From the NCBI GenBank assembly GCA_023398345.1, contig JAEWSK010000036.1, positions 1 through 10,302 of the forward strand: a stretch of 10,302 nt of DNA, written 5' to 3'. Position 1 is the stretch's first letter; each line of letters opens with the position of its first letter. A model generated the notes under the pieces. That model did not search any database. It saw nothing but the letters and a program-made list of their open reading frames with translations, and was not told where the DNA came from. Origin of the DNA: Armatimonadota bacterium. Lineage in GTDB: Bacteria > Armatimonadota > UBA5829. Of this stretch, positions 1 to 6,643 are shown one piece after another. A program made the position numbers and the translations under genes.

Positions 1-482
1 GTGTTGTCAGTTTGTATATCTTGTTTTCGAATCATGCCGGTGAGCTTAATTTCATCTTTTTCTTTGTTTGTAGCCACCAGCCGCGTGCCCTCAATTTCTA
101 AATTGCCGTTGTCGAGCACTTTTGTCACTACCGCGGACATACGAGTTGTAAATGCGCTGGATCGCATCGTCGTGCCACTAGCCGCCATGCTATCCCCGCC
201 TGAGTATTTAAAAAGTTTGATTTTGTCCAGCAGCGGTCCAACTCCGGGGCCTGCTTTTAGCGAGCTTTCTTTGGAAGTGTCGGTCGAGGCCTTCTGGCTC
301 GATACTGCCGCTTCCTCAATAATAATAGTTACAACATCTCCGACCTTATAGGCCTTTTTGTCGGCATAAAGCGATGGAGTCGCATCGCCGGGGTTTTGTG
401 CGTCGGGCCACAGTGATTCAGCATATGCCGCGCCCCCTATGATTGCCACTATTATTAAGGAAATTGCAATAAACTTATACAT
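1..482 (-). CDS. flgH: FlgH, flagellar basal-body L-ring protein (3' end outside the window)
   Basis: FlgH forms the outer-membrane L-ring around the flagellar rod. The first 160 codons are visible and the C-terminus lies beyond position 1. Residues 1-21 are a signal peptide: Lys3, then a long hydrophobic run ending GGAAYA before ESLW. The FlgH-like core follows: SLYADKKAYKVGDVVTIIIEE (about residues 37-57), a Ser/Ala/Lys-rich stretch, and a beta-rich segment with VTKVLDNGNLEIEGTRLV and LTGMIRKQDI. The ATG at 482 has an AAAGG-type ribosome binding site and lies 12 bases after the flgA stop codon, so the two are probably co-transcribed. There is no cysteine in or after the signal peptide, whereas enterobacterial FlgH is a lipoprotein. 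Family assignment rests on the core motif and on the flgF-flgG-flgA-flgH order. Confidence 0.9.
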   Translation of the reverse strand, partial: MYKFIAISLIIVAIIGGAAYAESLWPDAQNPGDATPSLYADKKAYKVGDVVTIIIEEAAVSSQKASTDTSKESSLKAGPGVGPLLDKIKLFKYSGGDSMAASGTTMRSSAFTTRMSAVVTKVLDNGNLEIEGTRLVATNKEKDEIKLTGMIRKQDIQTDN

Positions 483-494
483 GCCTTGACCTTT

Positions 495-1460
495 CTATCT
501 CGACACTTCAACCATGCCGGGAGCTGTTATGCGCGCCCGGAGCTCTTCGTTGGATATGCCGGAAATTACTCTAATGGTCTCTCCGACGCGGCCATTTTGT
601 TTTGCCTCGGCGTTAGTTCGTATAGCAACTGCGCCGCATCTTACTGTAAGCGTGACTTGATCGCCGGAGCGTATGTCGGGCGTCAATGCAACATCGGATG
701 TTGTTATGATCTGTCCGGCAAGTATTGAACGTCGAGCCACAAAACCCTGCGAATTATCATTACTGGCCAATATTGGATCATTGAGTTTTGTTATATCACG
801 TGACTCGATTTTTGTGTTTTTATCACTGATTGCTTGGCCTTGGCTTATTGTCTGCGCGGCAATTACTACACTCGCAATAGACTTTATCCGCGTGACGACG
901 CTTGTCGTGCGAATTGACCGACCGGCCTGCAAGGCATCAATAGCAATTGTGTTGACGCCCGCATGTATTGTCGCGCCAAAGAGCCTCGGCTTAATTTCAA
1001 TAGTCGGATCGTCAGGTATTATTAGTTCTTTTGCGCTGCGCTCGACTTCGATTTCATATGTGAGGTCGGTTTTTGGCAGCAGTCCGGTAATATAGTCCCT
1101 GACGAGAGTTTCAAGTGTTTGCGGGCTGATACGTCTGCACCTGCCTGTCAACGCGACTTTTGCCGCACCCGTCACTTTGACCGCGTTGAGTCCCGCCGCG
1201 CTAAGCTTAAATTTTACGTAATCGGCTTCGATTGTGCGTTTGCTGCCGGGCTGCGGAGCACCTGTTGCGACGATACTTGCTATCTTTGTGGCAATTTCTG
1301 CCGGCGCATAGATTTTTGCTATGTCTCCAATAGTGACCGGCTGCGAAGTGCCAACGCTTACTTCGGGGGCCAGCGTGACTTTAAGCTCAGATGAATAAGC
1401 AACATCTTTTGCCAATGTGATTCCCGCTATTAAAAATAGAATTAAGATAGCGCGTTTCAT
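495..1460 (-). CDS. flgA: FlgA, flagellar P-ring assembly chaperone with SAF domain
   Basis: FlgA is the periplasmic chaperone that helps FlgI subunits assemble into the P-ring. The 321-residue protein starts with a signal peptide (Lys2, Arg3, then a hydrophobic run to about residue 18). A long N-terminal beta-rich region follows. An SAF domain lies at about 198-260 (VVIAAQTISQGQAISDKN ... SILAGQIITTSDV), and the typical FlgA C-terminal beta region at about 264-320 includes IRSGDQVTLTVRCG. The protein is longer than E. coli FlgA, mainly at the N-terminus, like FlgA from many non-proteobacterial diderms. The ATG at 1460 is 6 bases after the flgG stop codon, and its AGG-containing ribosome binding site lies inside the last flgG codons, which suggests tight translational linkage. 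Confidence 0.93.
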   Translation of the reverse strand: MKRAILILFLIAGITLAKDVAYSSELKVTLAPEVSVGTSQPVTIGDIAKIYAPAEIATKIASIVATGAPQPGSKRTIEADYVKFKLSAAGLNAVKVTGAAKVALTGRCRRISPQTLETLVRDYITGLLPKTDLTYEIEVERSAKELIIPDDPTIEIKPRLFGATIHAGVNTIAIDALQAGRSIRTTSVVTRIKSIASVVIAAQTISQGQAISDKNTKIESRDITKLNDPILASNDNSQGFVARRSILAGQIITTSDVALTPDIRSGDQVTLTVRCGAVAIRTNAEAKQNGRVGETIRVISGISNEELRARITAPGMVEVSR

Positions 1461-1466
1461 GTATAT

Positions 1467-2255
1467 TTACCTGCGCAGGTTGTTTGCAACGTCGAGCATC
1501 TCGTCGGCTGTCTGGATGCTTTTTGAGTTCACTTCATAAGCTCGTTGGGCGGTGATGAGATTTACCATCTCTTCAACGACCTTCACATTGGCCATTTCAA
1601 CGTAGCCGGATGAAAGTTTGCCGAGTCCGTCCTGACCCGGTGTGCCGGTTATCGGATCGCCTGAAGCTACAGTTGATGTGAATAAGTTTTTGCCTTGGTT
1701 CATCAGACCTGCCGGGTTTAGGAACTTGACAAGCTCGATGTTGCCACACGACTGCGGCTCGCTTTGGCCTTGCACAGTAGCTGTGACCGATCCGTCCTCA
1801 CCGATAGTGATGTCTGTTGCGCCAGATGGGATCGTTACGGATGGCTCGAGTTCGTAACCATCTGATGTGACGAGTTTGCCCTCGGAGTCTTTTTTGAACG
1901 AGCCGTCGCGCGTATAGGCAGTATCGCCGGATGGTGTGCGAACTTGGAAGAAGCCGTCACCTTCTATTGCGACGTCGAGCGAGTTTCCAGTTTCTTCAAA
2001 ATCTCCGGTTGTGAATATTTTCTGCGTCGCTCCAACCCGAGTTCCCAGACCGACCTGAATTCCCGTTGGGACAGTCACGCCTTGGGCTTGAGTGCCGCCT
2101 GCGGTGCGGATAGTCTGATATAGCAGATCCTGAAAGTCCACGCGGCTTTTTTTGAAACCGGTTGTGTTTACGTTTGCCAGGTTGTTTGCTGTTATGTCAA
2201 GATTGAGCTGCTGGGCTTCCATTCCAGTAGCCGCTGTGTATAGACTTCGGATCAT
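1467..2255 (-). CDS. flgG: FlgG, flagellar distal rod protein
   Basis: FlgG forms the distal rod that passes through the P- and L-rings. At 262 residues it has the family's usual length. It begins [12 protein letters not shown] and carries the axial-protein signature [13 protein letters not shown] at residues 23-35. The middle has the FlgG/FlgE-type core ([21 protein letters not shown]), and the C-terminus has the conserved helix [24 protein letters not shown]. The two terminal helices form the coiled-coil core of rod subunits. The ATG at 2255 has a strong GGAGG ribosome binding site 7 bases upstream. It lies downstream of flgF, as in many flagellar operons, and directly before flgA. Confidence 0.97.
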   Translation of the reverse strand: MIRSLYTAATGMEAQQLNLDITANNLANVNTTGFKKSRVDFQDLLYQTIRTAGGTQAQGVTVPTGIQVGLGTRVGATQKIFTTGDFEETGNSLDVAIEGDGFFQVRTPSGDTAYTRDGSFKKDSEGKLVTSDGYELEPSVTIPSGATDITIGEDGSVTATVQGQSEPQSCGNIELVKFLNPAGLMNQGKNLFTSTVASGDPITGTPGQDGLGKLSSGYVEMANVKVVEEMVNLITAQRAYEVNSKSIQTADEMLDVANNLRR

Positions 2256-2326
2256 CGGATTTCCTCCATAAAAAACGGTTTGAGAGCTGAGTTGATATCA
2301 AATGACGTTTTGCAGTTATTGGCTTA

Positions 2327-3025
2327 TTACACCTTGCCTGCTTCGTTTATGAGTTTATCGAGTGTTTGGTCTACAGACTGAACCACCTTCTGATTTGCTT
2401 CAAATGAGCGTAAGTTGGTTATCATATCTACCATCTCGCGCACAACACTTACATTGGATTGCTCGATGGAGCCTTGAACGACACTGGTTTTGCCCGCTTC
2501 TGCGCCGTTTATCTTGATTCTATCTATTTCCTCGCCTTTGGAGTTCAATATTGAACCGCTCTCACTGACACTCCACGAGTCGTGCGGCACTTTAATAGCG
2601 CCGCTGCTGCCCTGAACTTTTTCACCATCCGAGTTTGCAAGATCGCCGTCTATATCAATCGTAAAGCTGCCATTGCGCGTCTGGTGTGCGGCAATTCCCG
2701 AACCTACCTCGAATGTGCCGGGACCTTGAATTGCAAATTGGAAGATGTTGCCTGTGGGTGTTATCGCGCCTTCGGTTGAGTCAGTTGCAGTTGTAGCGTT
2801 GACTTTGACGGACTCAACCAGCGATGATGAATTTGCAGCACCGGGAGTGGTTTCGATTACTGTAGCCGATGATGCGCTGTTTAGCGCTTCTGCAAATGAT
2901 GAGTTGATTGCGCGAAGCCGCTTAAAACCAGGCGTCTGCGCATTTGCCAAATTATTGGCTATAATATCTTGCTTGTTTGACTGAGCGACCATGCCGCTCG
3001 CTGCCGTGTAAAGTGCTCTTATCAT
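2327..3025 (-). CDS. flgF: FlgF, flagellar proximal rod protein
   Basis: This is a FlgF/FlgG-type rod protein of 232 residues. It starts MIRALYTAASGM, has ANNLANAQTPGFK at residues 23-35, a core with FQFAIQGPGTFEV, and the C-terminal helix VREMVDMITNLRSFEANQKVVQSVDQTLDKL. The ATG at 3025 is chosen over the in-frame start at 3052 because the conserved N-terminus begins there and GGAGAG lies 4 bases upstream. FlgF is the better name because it is shorter and more divergent than the canonical FlgG encoded 71 bases downstream. Since FlgF and FlgG are paralogues, the name depends on this order. It lies after the DUF72 gene, with a sigma-28-like promoter in the 42-base gap. Confidence 0.9.
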   Translation of the reverse strand: MIRALYTAASGMVAQSNKQDIIANNLANAQTPGFKRLRAINSSFAEALNSASSATVIETTPGAANSSSLVESVKVNATTATDSTEGAITPTGNIFQFAIQGPGTFEVGSGIAAHQTRNGSFTIDIDGDLANSDGEKVQGSSGAIKVPHDSWSVSESGSILNSKGEEIDRIKINGAEAGKTSVVQGSIEQSNVSVVREMVDMITNLRSFEANQKVVQSVDQTLDKLINEAGKV

Positions 3026-3036
3026 ATTTCTCTCCA

Positions 3037-3070
3037 GAGCACGTATCGACATTATTGCTGCGCGGCTTTA
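3037..3070 (-). promoter_or_regulatory. Candidate sigma-28 (FliA/SigD-type) promoter for flgF
   Basis: On the minus strand, TAAA (3070-3067) is followed after 16 bases by GTCGATAC (3050-3043). The flagellar sigma factor consensus is TAAA, about 15 bases, then GCCGATAA. Six of eight -10 bases match. The TAAA overlaps the stop codon of the DUF72 gene, and transcription would start about 12 bases before the flgF start codon. The placement is sensible for flgFGAH, but it rests on one short match. Confidence 0.4.
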
Positions 3071-3799
3071 GCGCTTTTTATTTATGGTCAGCATCTTTTT
3101 TAGGCTTAGCGCATTTTTAATCGCATATCCACGGAAGTCATTGTTGAAGTAGATGTAGACGTCGGTGTTTTCGAGCATGGTGCTTATTCTGTCTGCCCAT
3201 ATACGTAAATGCTCGGATGTGTAGTTGCCGTGGGTCTCTTCTCCGCCTGAGTGCATGCGTATGTATGCGTAGTTGCATGTGGTTTTAATATGAAGGGGTA
3301 GGTCGGGCGAGTCCATTATGCAATATGCCACGCCAAATTCGGCAAGCAGTGACCAGACTGCCTCGCACTGCCATGAGTCGTCTCTGAATTCAAACGCGCT
3401 TCGCGGATGCGCCGGCAGCATCTCCAGAAATCGACGCAGTCTTTCAATATCGACATGCCAGTGTGGAGGAAATTGATATAGCACTATATTTAGCTTTGAT
3501 TCGAGCCCGGATGCGTTTTCGAGGAGCCTGTGCAATGGTTCAGTCGGCTCCTTTATGCGCTTTATGTGCGTCAGATATCTGCTTGCCTTTACGGAAAAAT
3601 TAAAATTCTCTGGAGTGTGTTGTCGCCAATTTTTGAATGTCTTTTGTTCAGGCAGGCGATAAAAAGAATTATTTACCTCGACCGTATCGAACGCGTTTGC
3701 ATAGTGCTCCAGCCACTTGCTTTGAGGCAAGTCGTCGGGATAAAACACCCCGCGCCAGTGATTGTAGTTCCAGCCGGACGTGCCGCAATATAGAGTCAT
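3068..3799 (-). CDS. DUF72 (YecE-like) family protein
   Basis: This belongs to the DUF72 family (E. coli YecE is the best-known member), predicted TIM-barrel-like proteins with no established biochemical function. The 243-residue protein opens with the hallmark GTSGWNYNHWRGVFYP at about residues 6-21. Other family blocks follow: AFDTVEVNNSFYRLP, NFSVKASRYLTH, LYQFPPHW, SAFEFRDDSW, AYIRMHSGG and a C-terminal VYIYFNNDFRGYA. The ATG at 3799 matches the usual family N-terminus. An in-frame TTG at 3838 would add 13 residues unlike the family and has no ribosome binding site. It lies 72 bases after the pseudouridine synthase gene and 42 bases before flgF. A role in motility is not implied by the family and would be inference from position alone. 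Confidence 0.9.
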   Translation of the reverse strand: MTLYCGTSGWNYNHWRGVFYPDDLPQSKWLEHYANAFDTVEVNNSFYRLPEQKTFKNWRQHTPENFNFSVKASRYLTHIKRIKEPTEPLHRLLENASGLESKLNIVLYQFPPHWHVDIERLRRFLEMLPAHPRSAFEFRDDSWQCEAVWSLLAEFGVAYCIMDSPDLPLHIKTTCNYAYIRMHSGGEETHGNYTSEHLRIWADRISTMLENTDVYIYFNNDFRGYAIKNALSLKKMLTINKKR

Positions 3800-3871
3800 C
3801 GATACCCAGTATTCCCACCCATCTCTATTGCAACTCAAAAAAACATAAGCTCGGCTTAAAAGAGCGCAATA

Positions 3872-4852
3872 TCAGCGAGTCGTACGCAGCCAATTGAGAA
3901 TATCGGCGATGTCGGATGGCAGTGGGGCGTCAAACGAAAGGCGCTTGCCGGTCGTTGGATGGTCGAATGACAGCGAGAACGCATGCAATGCCTGGCCATG
4001 CAATCCGTCAATTAGACGGGCGAGCTCGCGCTGGTCGATTTTGCCGTAAGATGACGGAATGGCGCGCTTTGCGCCGCCGTATAGTGGATCGCCGACTACC
4101 GGGTGTCCTATGAACGAGCAGTGAACGCGAATTTGGTGCGTCCTGCCGGTGTCGAGCTTGGCTTCCAGTAAAGTGAAGCCGTCGAATCGCTCAGTTACTT
4201 TGAGATGCGTGACGGCGACGCGGGCAGTGTAGCGGTTTGTGTCTTTAATGACAGCTTGCTTTTGGCGATCTGTGGGATGGCGACCGATCGGTGCATCGAC
4301 GACGGCATCATTGAACTTTGTCTCTCCCCAAACAAGCGCCATGTAACGCCTGTCGGCTGTGCGCGCTTGAATTTGGCCTTGCAATGAGGAATGCGCGGCG
4401 TCGGTCTTTGCAACGACAAGAAGCCCGGATGTATCTTTGTCGAGCCGATGAACTATTCCTGGGCGTTCGACTCCGCCGATTCCGGAAAGATCGTCAGTGT
4501 GGGCAATCACGGCATTTACTAATGTGCCCGTTCGGCTTCCCGGCGCGGGGTGTACGGTCATGCCTTTGGGTTTGTTTATTACCAGTATCTGATCGTCTTC
4601 ATAGACCACATCCAACGGTATCTGCTCGGCAACAATGTCGGATGGTTCCGGCGGCGGGATGATAATGTTCACGTGTTCATCGGGCTGAAGTTTGTGGCCC
4701 GATTTGACTGCAACTCCGTTGACAGTAACATATGATTGGCTGATTAGCCTTTGGATGTGCGAGCGGGATATATCGGGCATGTGAGCTGCTAGATATATAT
4801 CGAGTCGCATGTTGCGCTCAGTGTCTTCAATTTTAAAGTCGAATTTATCCAC
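3872..4852 (-). CDS. rluD: RluA/RluD-family ribosomal large-subunit pseudouridine synthase
   Basis: The protein isomerises uridines in RNA to pseudouridine; RluD itself modifies 23S rRNA helix 69. It has 326 residues. An N-terminal S4 RNA-binding domain (about 16-62: RLDIYLA...SRSHIQRLISQSYVTVNG) precedes the catalytic domain. The active-site motif HRLDKDTSGLL lies at 135-145 with catalytic Asp138, preceded by VINKPKGMTVHPAPG. Later blocks are LDTGRTHQIRVH and GHPVVGDPLYGG. The start is GTG at 4852: the residues after it fit the family, an in-frame stop lies just upstream, and there is no good ribosome binding site. An internal ATG at 4810 would cut into the segment before the S4 domain. RluD-type architecture is clear, but exact target specificity among RluA-family members cannot be read from the sequence. 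Confidence 0.93.
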   Translation of the reverse strand: MDKFDFKIEDTERNMRLDIYLAAHMPDISRSHIQRLISQSYVTVNGVAVKSGHKLQPDEHVNIIIPPPEPSDIVAEQIPLDVVYEDDQILVINKPKGMTVHPAPGSRTGTLVNAVIAHTDDLSGIGGVERPGIVHRLDKDTSGLLVVAKTDAAHSSLQGQIQARTADRRYMALVWGETKFNDAVVDAPIGRHPTDRQKQAVIKDTNRYTARVAVTHLKVTERFDGFTLLEAKLDTGRTHQIRVHCSFIGHPVVGDPLYGGAKRAIPSSYGKIDQRELARLIDGLHGQALHAFSLSFDHPTTGKRLSFDAPLPSDIADILNWLRTTR

Positions 4853-4908
4853 GGGATTGTATTCGGCAAGAGGAAGTCAAAAACCTGCGGCGTATTTTGT
4901 ACGAAACT

Positions 4909-4964
4909 GAGCCAGGCCTCGTGGAAATCGAAGTTGCCCCGAACTTTCCATGTTCGCCTGGCTC
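4909..4964. repeat. Nested inverted repeat B in the rluD-holA spacer
   Basis: GAGCCAGGC (4909-4917) pairs with GCCTGGCTC (4956-4964), a perfect 9-base stem. Inside it, GGA/TCC and AAGTT/AACTT form a second, smaller stem around GCCCCG. The fold is possible on either strand. No T-run follows on either side, so it does not look like a simple intrinsic terminator. Confidence 0.6.
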
Positions 4965-5042
4965 AAGTCCGTCGCCCGCATGTCGCGAGCTCGTGGTAAA
5001 GGAGAAGGACCATTTGATCCCCCGTTGAGTGCTGACTTCGCG

Positions 5043-5090
5043 GACCATCGGTCTGCGAGGAGCAGCCAATCTCCAACCACCACAATGGTC
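5043..5090. repeat. Nested inverted repeat A in the rluD-holA spacer
   Basis: GACCAT (5043-5048) pairs with ATGGTC (5085-5090). Within it GGT (5050-5052) can pair with ACC (5075-5080 region) and GGAG (5059-5062) with CTCC (5071-5074), around the loop CAGCCAAT. A second copy of GGACCAT at 5007-5013 could compete for the same ATGGTC arm, which would allow two exclusive folds. There is no adjacent T-run. Confidence 0.5.
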
Positions 5091-5181
5091 GGACAATAAT
5101 ATATTCCCCAATTAGCCCTGCTTTACCTCTTGTTATGCTTAAAATTAGTATATTTACTGGGTTGTTTGATATAGCTCGTTG

Positions 5182-5211
5182 TTGCAAATGCGACCTCTAT
5201 CGTGAGATAAT
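5182..5211 (+). promoter_or_regulatory. Candidate holA promoter giving a near-leaderless transcript
   Basis: TTGCAA (5182-5187) and GATAAT (5206-5211) are separated by 18 bases and resemble sigma-70 -35 and -10 boxes. The start would be near 5218, only about three bases before the holA ATG. The absence of a good ribosome binding site before that ATG is consistent with leaderless translation. The match is modest. Confidence 0.35.
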
Positions 5212-5220
5212 GCCGGTGTT

Positions 5221-6303
5221 ATGAGCCCTGCACCGAAAGCAAGCGCATCCACTAAGGCGTATTTAATTGCCGGAGACGATGATTTTAGAAAGCAGCGTGA
5301 GCTTGACGATCTGCTCGCCAAGTTTGTCGCGCCGGATTTTGCCGACTTCGATCTTGAGCGGCTTGAGGGCGATACGGCCACTGCCGACCGCATAATGGCC
5401 GGACTGGCGATTCCACCGTTTTCGTCTGCGCGCAGAGTCGTGCTGGTGAAATATGCAAATAAAATGTCGTCGGAAGAGCAGGGGAAGTTAGCATCAAAAT
5501 TGACCAATGTGCCCGAATCCGGCTGCCTGATTCTTATGTCTCCCGCGCCGGAGAAAGTTGACGGCAAGCCTCGAAAAGGCAGCGAGGTGGTAGGCGAACT
5601 GTCAAAGGCCGTGCGCAAGGTCGGCAAGGTCATAAAAGTCGAGGAGAAAAAAGGCCGTGAAGGCACTGCCGATGCAAAGCAATTTGCACAATCGCTGTTT
5701 GCAAAGGCTGGCAAGAAAGTAGATGCTTCGGCTATTGCGGCGTTCGTGCAGCGAGTTGGCATGGATTTCTCCATAATCAGCACCGAGGCCCGCAAACTTA
5801 TCGACTATTCCGGCGACTCGAACACCATCACCGCGCGGGACATATCCGCCGTATGCAGCGAGACTCCCGAAGAAAAAGTGTTTAAGCTAGTTGATGCAAT
5901 CGCTGCAAAAAAGCCGGATCAGGCAATGCTTCTATTAGACGAGTTGTTTGCAACCGGAGACAGACCGGATTCTGAGGCTCCAAAGACTCTAAGCAATATA
6001 GCGAGACTGTTTAGGTTGATATGGCAAGCGAAGCTGCTGATTTCAGCGGGAGTTAGAGTCTTCAAAAAAGATTCGGTGCCACAGGAATTGCGCGCGATGC
6101 TTCCGACGTCGCCGAGTGTCCTTAGTATGCCCGACTGGCAGCAGGATCGCTTAAAGACGCAGGCGTTGCGATTTACACGTGAACAGCTATCTCGTTCAAT
6201 TGAGGCTATCGCTCAAGCCGATTCAGCCTTAAAGGGAGTCGGGAGCAATGTCGATGATCCACGAATGATTATGGAACTGCTCGTTTTGCAGTTGGCAAGA
6301 TAG
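5221..6303 (+). CDS. holA: DNA polymerase III delta subunit (clamp loader) HolA
   Basis: HolA is the delta subunit of the replicative clamp loader; it opens the beta sliding clamp. The 360-residue length is close to the family's usual size. The N-terminal AAA+-like domain begins with AYLIAGDDDFRKQRELDDLLAKF (about 13-35). The conserved block GLAIPPFSSARRVVLVKYANKM (61-82) follows. There is a helical region with FVQRVGMDFSIISTEARKLIDYSG, typical of HolA, and a C-terminal helical domain with the block FKLVDAIAAKKPDQAMLLLDELF and LSNIARLFRLIWQAKLL. The delta subunit does not normally use ATP, and no intact Walker A is seen. The start is the ATG at 5221. The only sequence before it is GCCGGTGTT, a poor ribosome binding site. 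The tRNA-Pro promoter starts about 50 bases downstream of the stop. Confidence 0.92.
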   Translation: MSPAPKASASTKAYLIAGDDDFRKQRELDDLLAKFVAPDFADFDLERLEGDTATADRIMAGLAIPPFSSARRVVLVKYANKMSSEEQGKLASKLTNVPESGCLILMSPAPEKVDGKPRKGSEVVGELSKAVRKVGKVIKVEEKKGREGTADAKQFAQSLFAKAGKKVDASAIAAFVQRVGMDFSIISTEARKLIDYSGDSNTITARDISAVCSETPEEKVFKLVDAIAAKKPDQAMLLLDELFATGDRPDSEAPKTLSNIARLFRLIWQAKLLISAGVRVFKKDSVPQELRAMLPTSPSVLSMPDWQQDRLKTQALRFTREQLSRSIEAIAQADSALKGVGSNVDDPRMIMELLVLQLAR

Positions 6304-6352
6304 AGATTAACAGCAATTTATGTAAATCTGACATGAATGCAATGCCCGCCTG

Positions 6353-6380
6353 TTGCGAAGCCGCTTGTGTGTGATATAAT
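6353..6380 (+). promoter_or_regulatory. Sigma-70-type promoter of tRNA-Pro
   Basis: A perfect -10 box TATAAT (6375-6380) lies 16 bases after TTGCGA (6353-6358). The start would be near 6387, four bases before the mature tRNA 5' end, giving a very short leader. This is the best promoter match in the window. Confidence 0.75.
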
Positions 6381-6390
6381 AATAAACCAT

Positions 6391-6468
6391 CGGGGCGTAG
6401 CGCAGCTTGGTTAGCGCGCTAGTTTTGGGAACTAGAGGCCGCGAGTTCGAATCTCGCCGCCCCGACCA
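6391..6468 (+). tRNA. tRNA-Pro (anticodon UGG)
   Basis: The sequence folds into a full cloverleaf. The acceptor stem CGGGGCG (6391-6397) pairs perfectly with CGCCCCG (6458-6464). The anticodon stem CTAGT/ACTAG (6419-6423/6431-6435) encloses the loop TTTGGGA with anticodon TGG (6426-6428). The T arm is GCGAG-TTCGAAT-CTCGC (6441-6457). The 3' ACCA (6465-6468) includes an encoded CCA end. The UGG anticodon reads the CCA and CCG proline codons and, with a modified U34, often the others. Confidence 0.98.
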
Positions 6469-6503
6469 ATTATTAAAATAAAACTTTTCTCTCTGCGATT
6501 TTG

Positions 6504-6530
6504 CCCTGTCGGGTTTCCGGCGGGGTTTTT
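6504..6530 (+). terminator. Intrinsic terminator after tRNA-Pro
   Basis: CCCTGTCGG (6504-6512) pairs with CCGGCGGGG (6517-6525) through nine pairs including two G-T, around the loop GTTT. TTTTT (6526-6530) follows directly. It lies 35 bases after the tRNA and is a classic Rho-independent terminator. Confidence 0.8.
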
Positions 6531-6558
6531 GTATATTTCTGAAAACTATCAGAGTTTC

Positions 6559-6609
6559 GGCCGCTCCACTGCTTGGGTAATCCCCATAAGCTTGGGAAGC
6601 GGCCTTTTT
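6559..6609 (+). terminator. Second, extended terminator-like hairpin or attenuator before the export gene
   Basis: GGCCGCT (6559-6565) pairs perfectly with AGCGGCC (6598-6604), followed by TTTTT (6605-6609). Inside, CC/GG, GCTT/AAGC (6571-6574/6588-6591) and GGG/CCC extend the stem almost continuously around TAAT. GCTTGGG also occurs twice as a direct repeat (6571-6577 and 6590-6596). The T-run ends 34 bases before the next start codon and no good promoter lies between, so the hairpin is probably in that gene's leader and may act as an attenuator. Confidence 0.6.
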
Positions 6610-6643
6610 GTGTGTATGGGCATGCTTCCGGGAGGTTATGTTA

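Larger units (their letters stand above)
4853..5220. other. Divergent intergenic spacer between rluD and holA
   Basis: This 368-base gap has no credible gene. Three overlapping minus-strand reading frames of 68-88 residues lack recognisable domains and ribosome binding sites. It must hold the promoters for the divergent rluD and holA transcripts. The middle contains two long nested inverted repeats (listed separately), and the holA-proximal 120 bases are AT-rich. I do not recognise it as tmRNA, RNase P RNA, SRP RNA or 6S RNA. Confidence 0.6.

Noticed and set aside
4909..5090. SRP RNA, RNase P RNA, tmRNA or 6S RNA in the structured spacer.
   Set aside because: The conserved SRP GGAA/GNAR loop region, RNase P GAGGAAAGTCC-type core and tmRNA acceptor ends are absent. 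AGCAGCC at 5061 resembles part of SRP RNA but has no matching 5' partner.
4845..5187. Three overlapping minus-strand reading frames of 68-88 residues in the rluD-holA spacer.
   Set aside because: No recognisable domain, no ribosome binding site, three different frames over the same bases, and they overlap the inverted repeats.
5154..5795. A 213-residue minus-strand reading frame opposite holA.
   Set aside because: It is serine-rich low-complexity translation antisense to a well-supported HolA.
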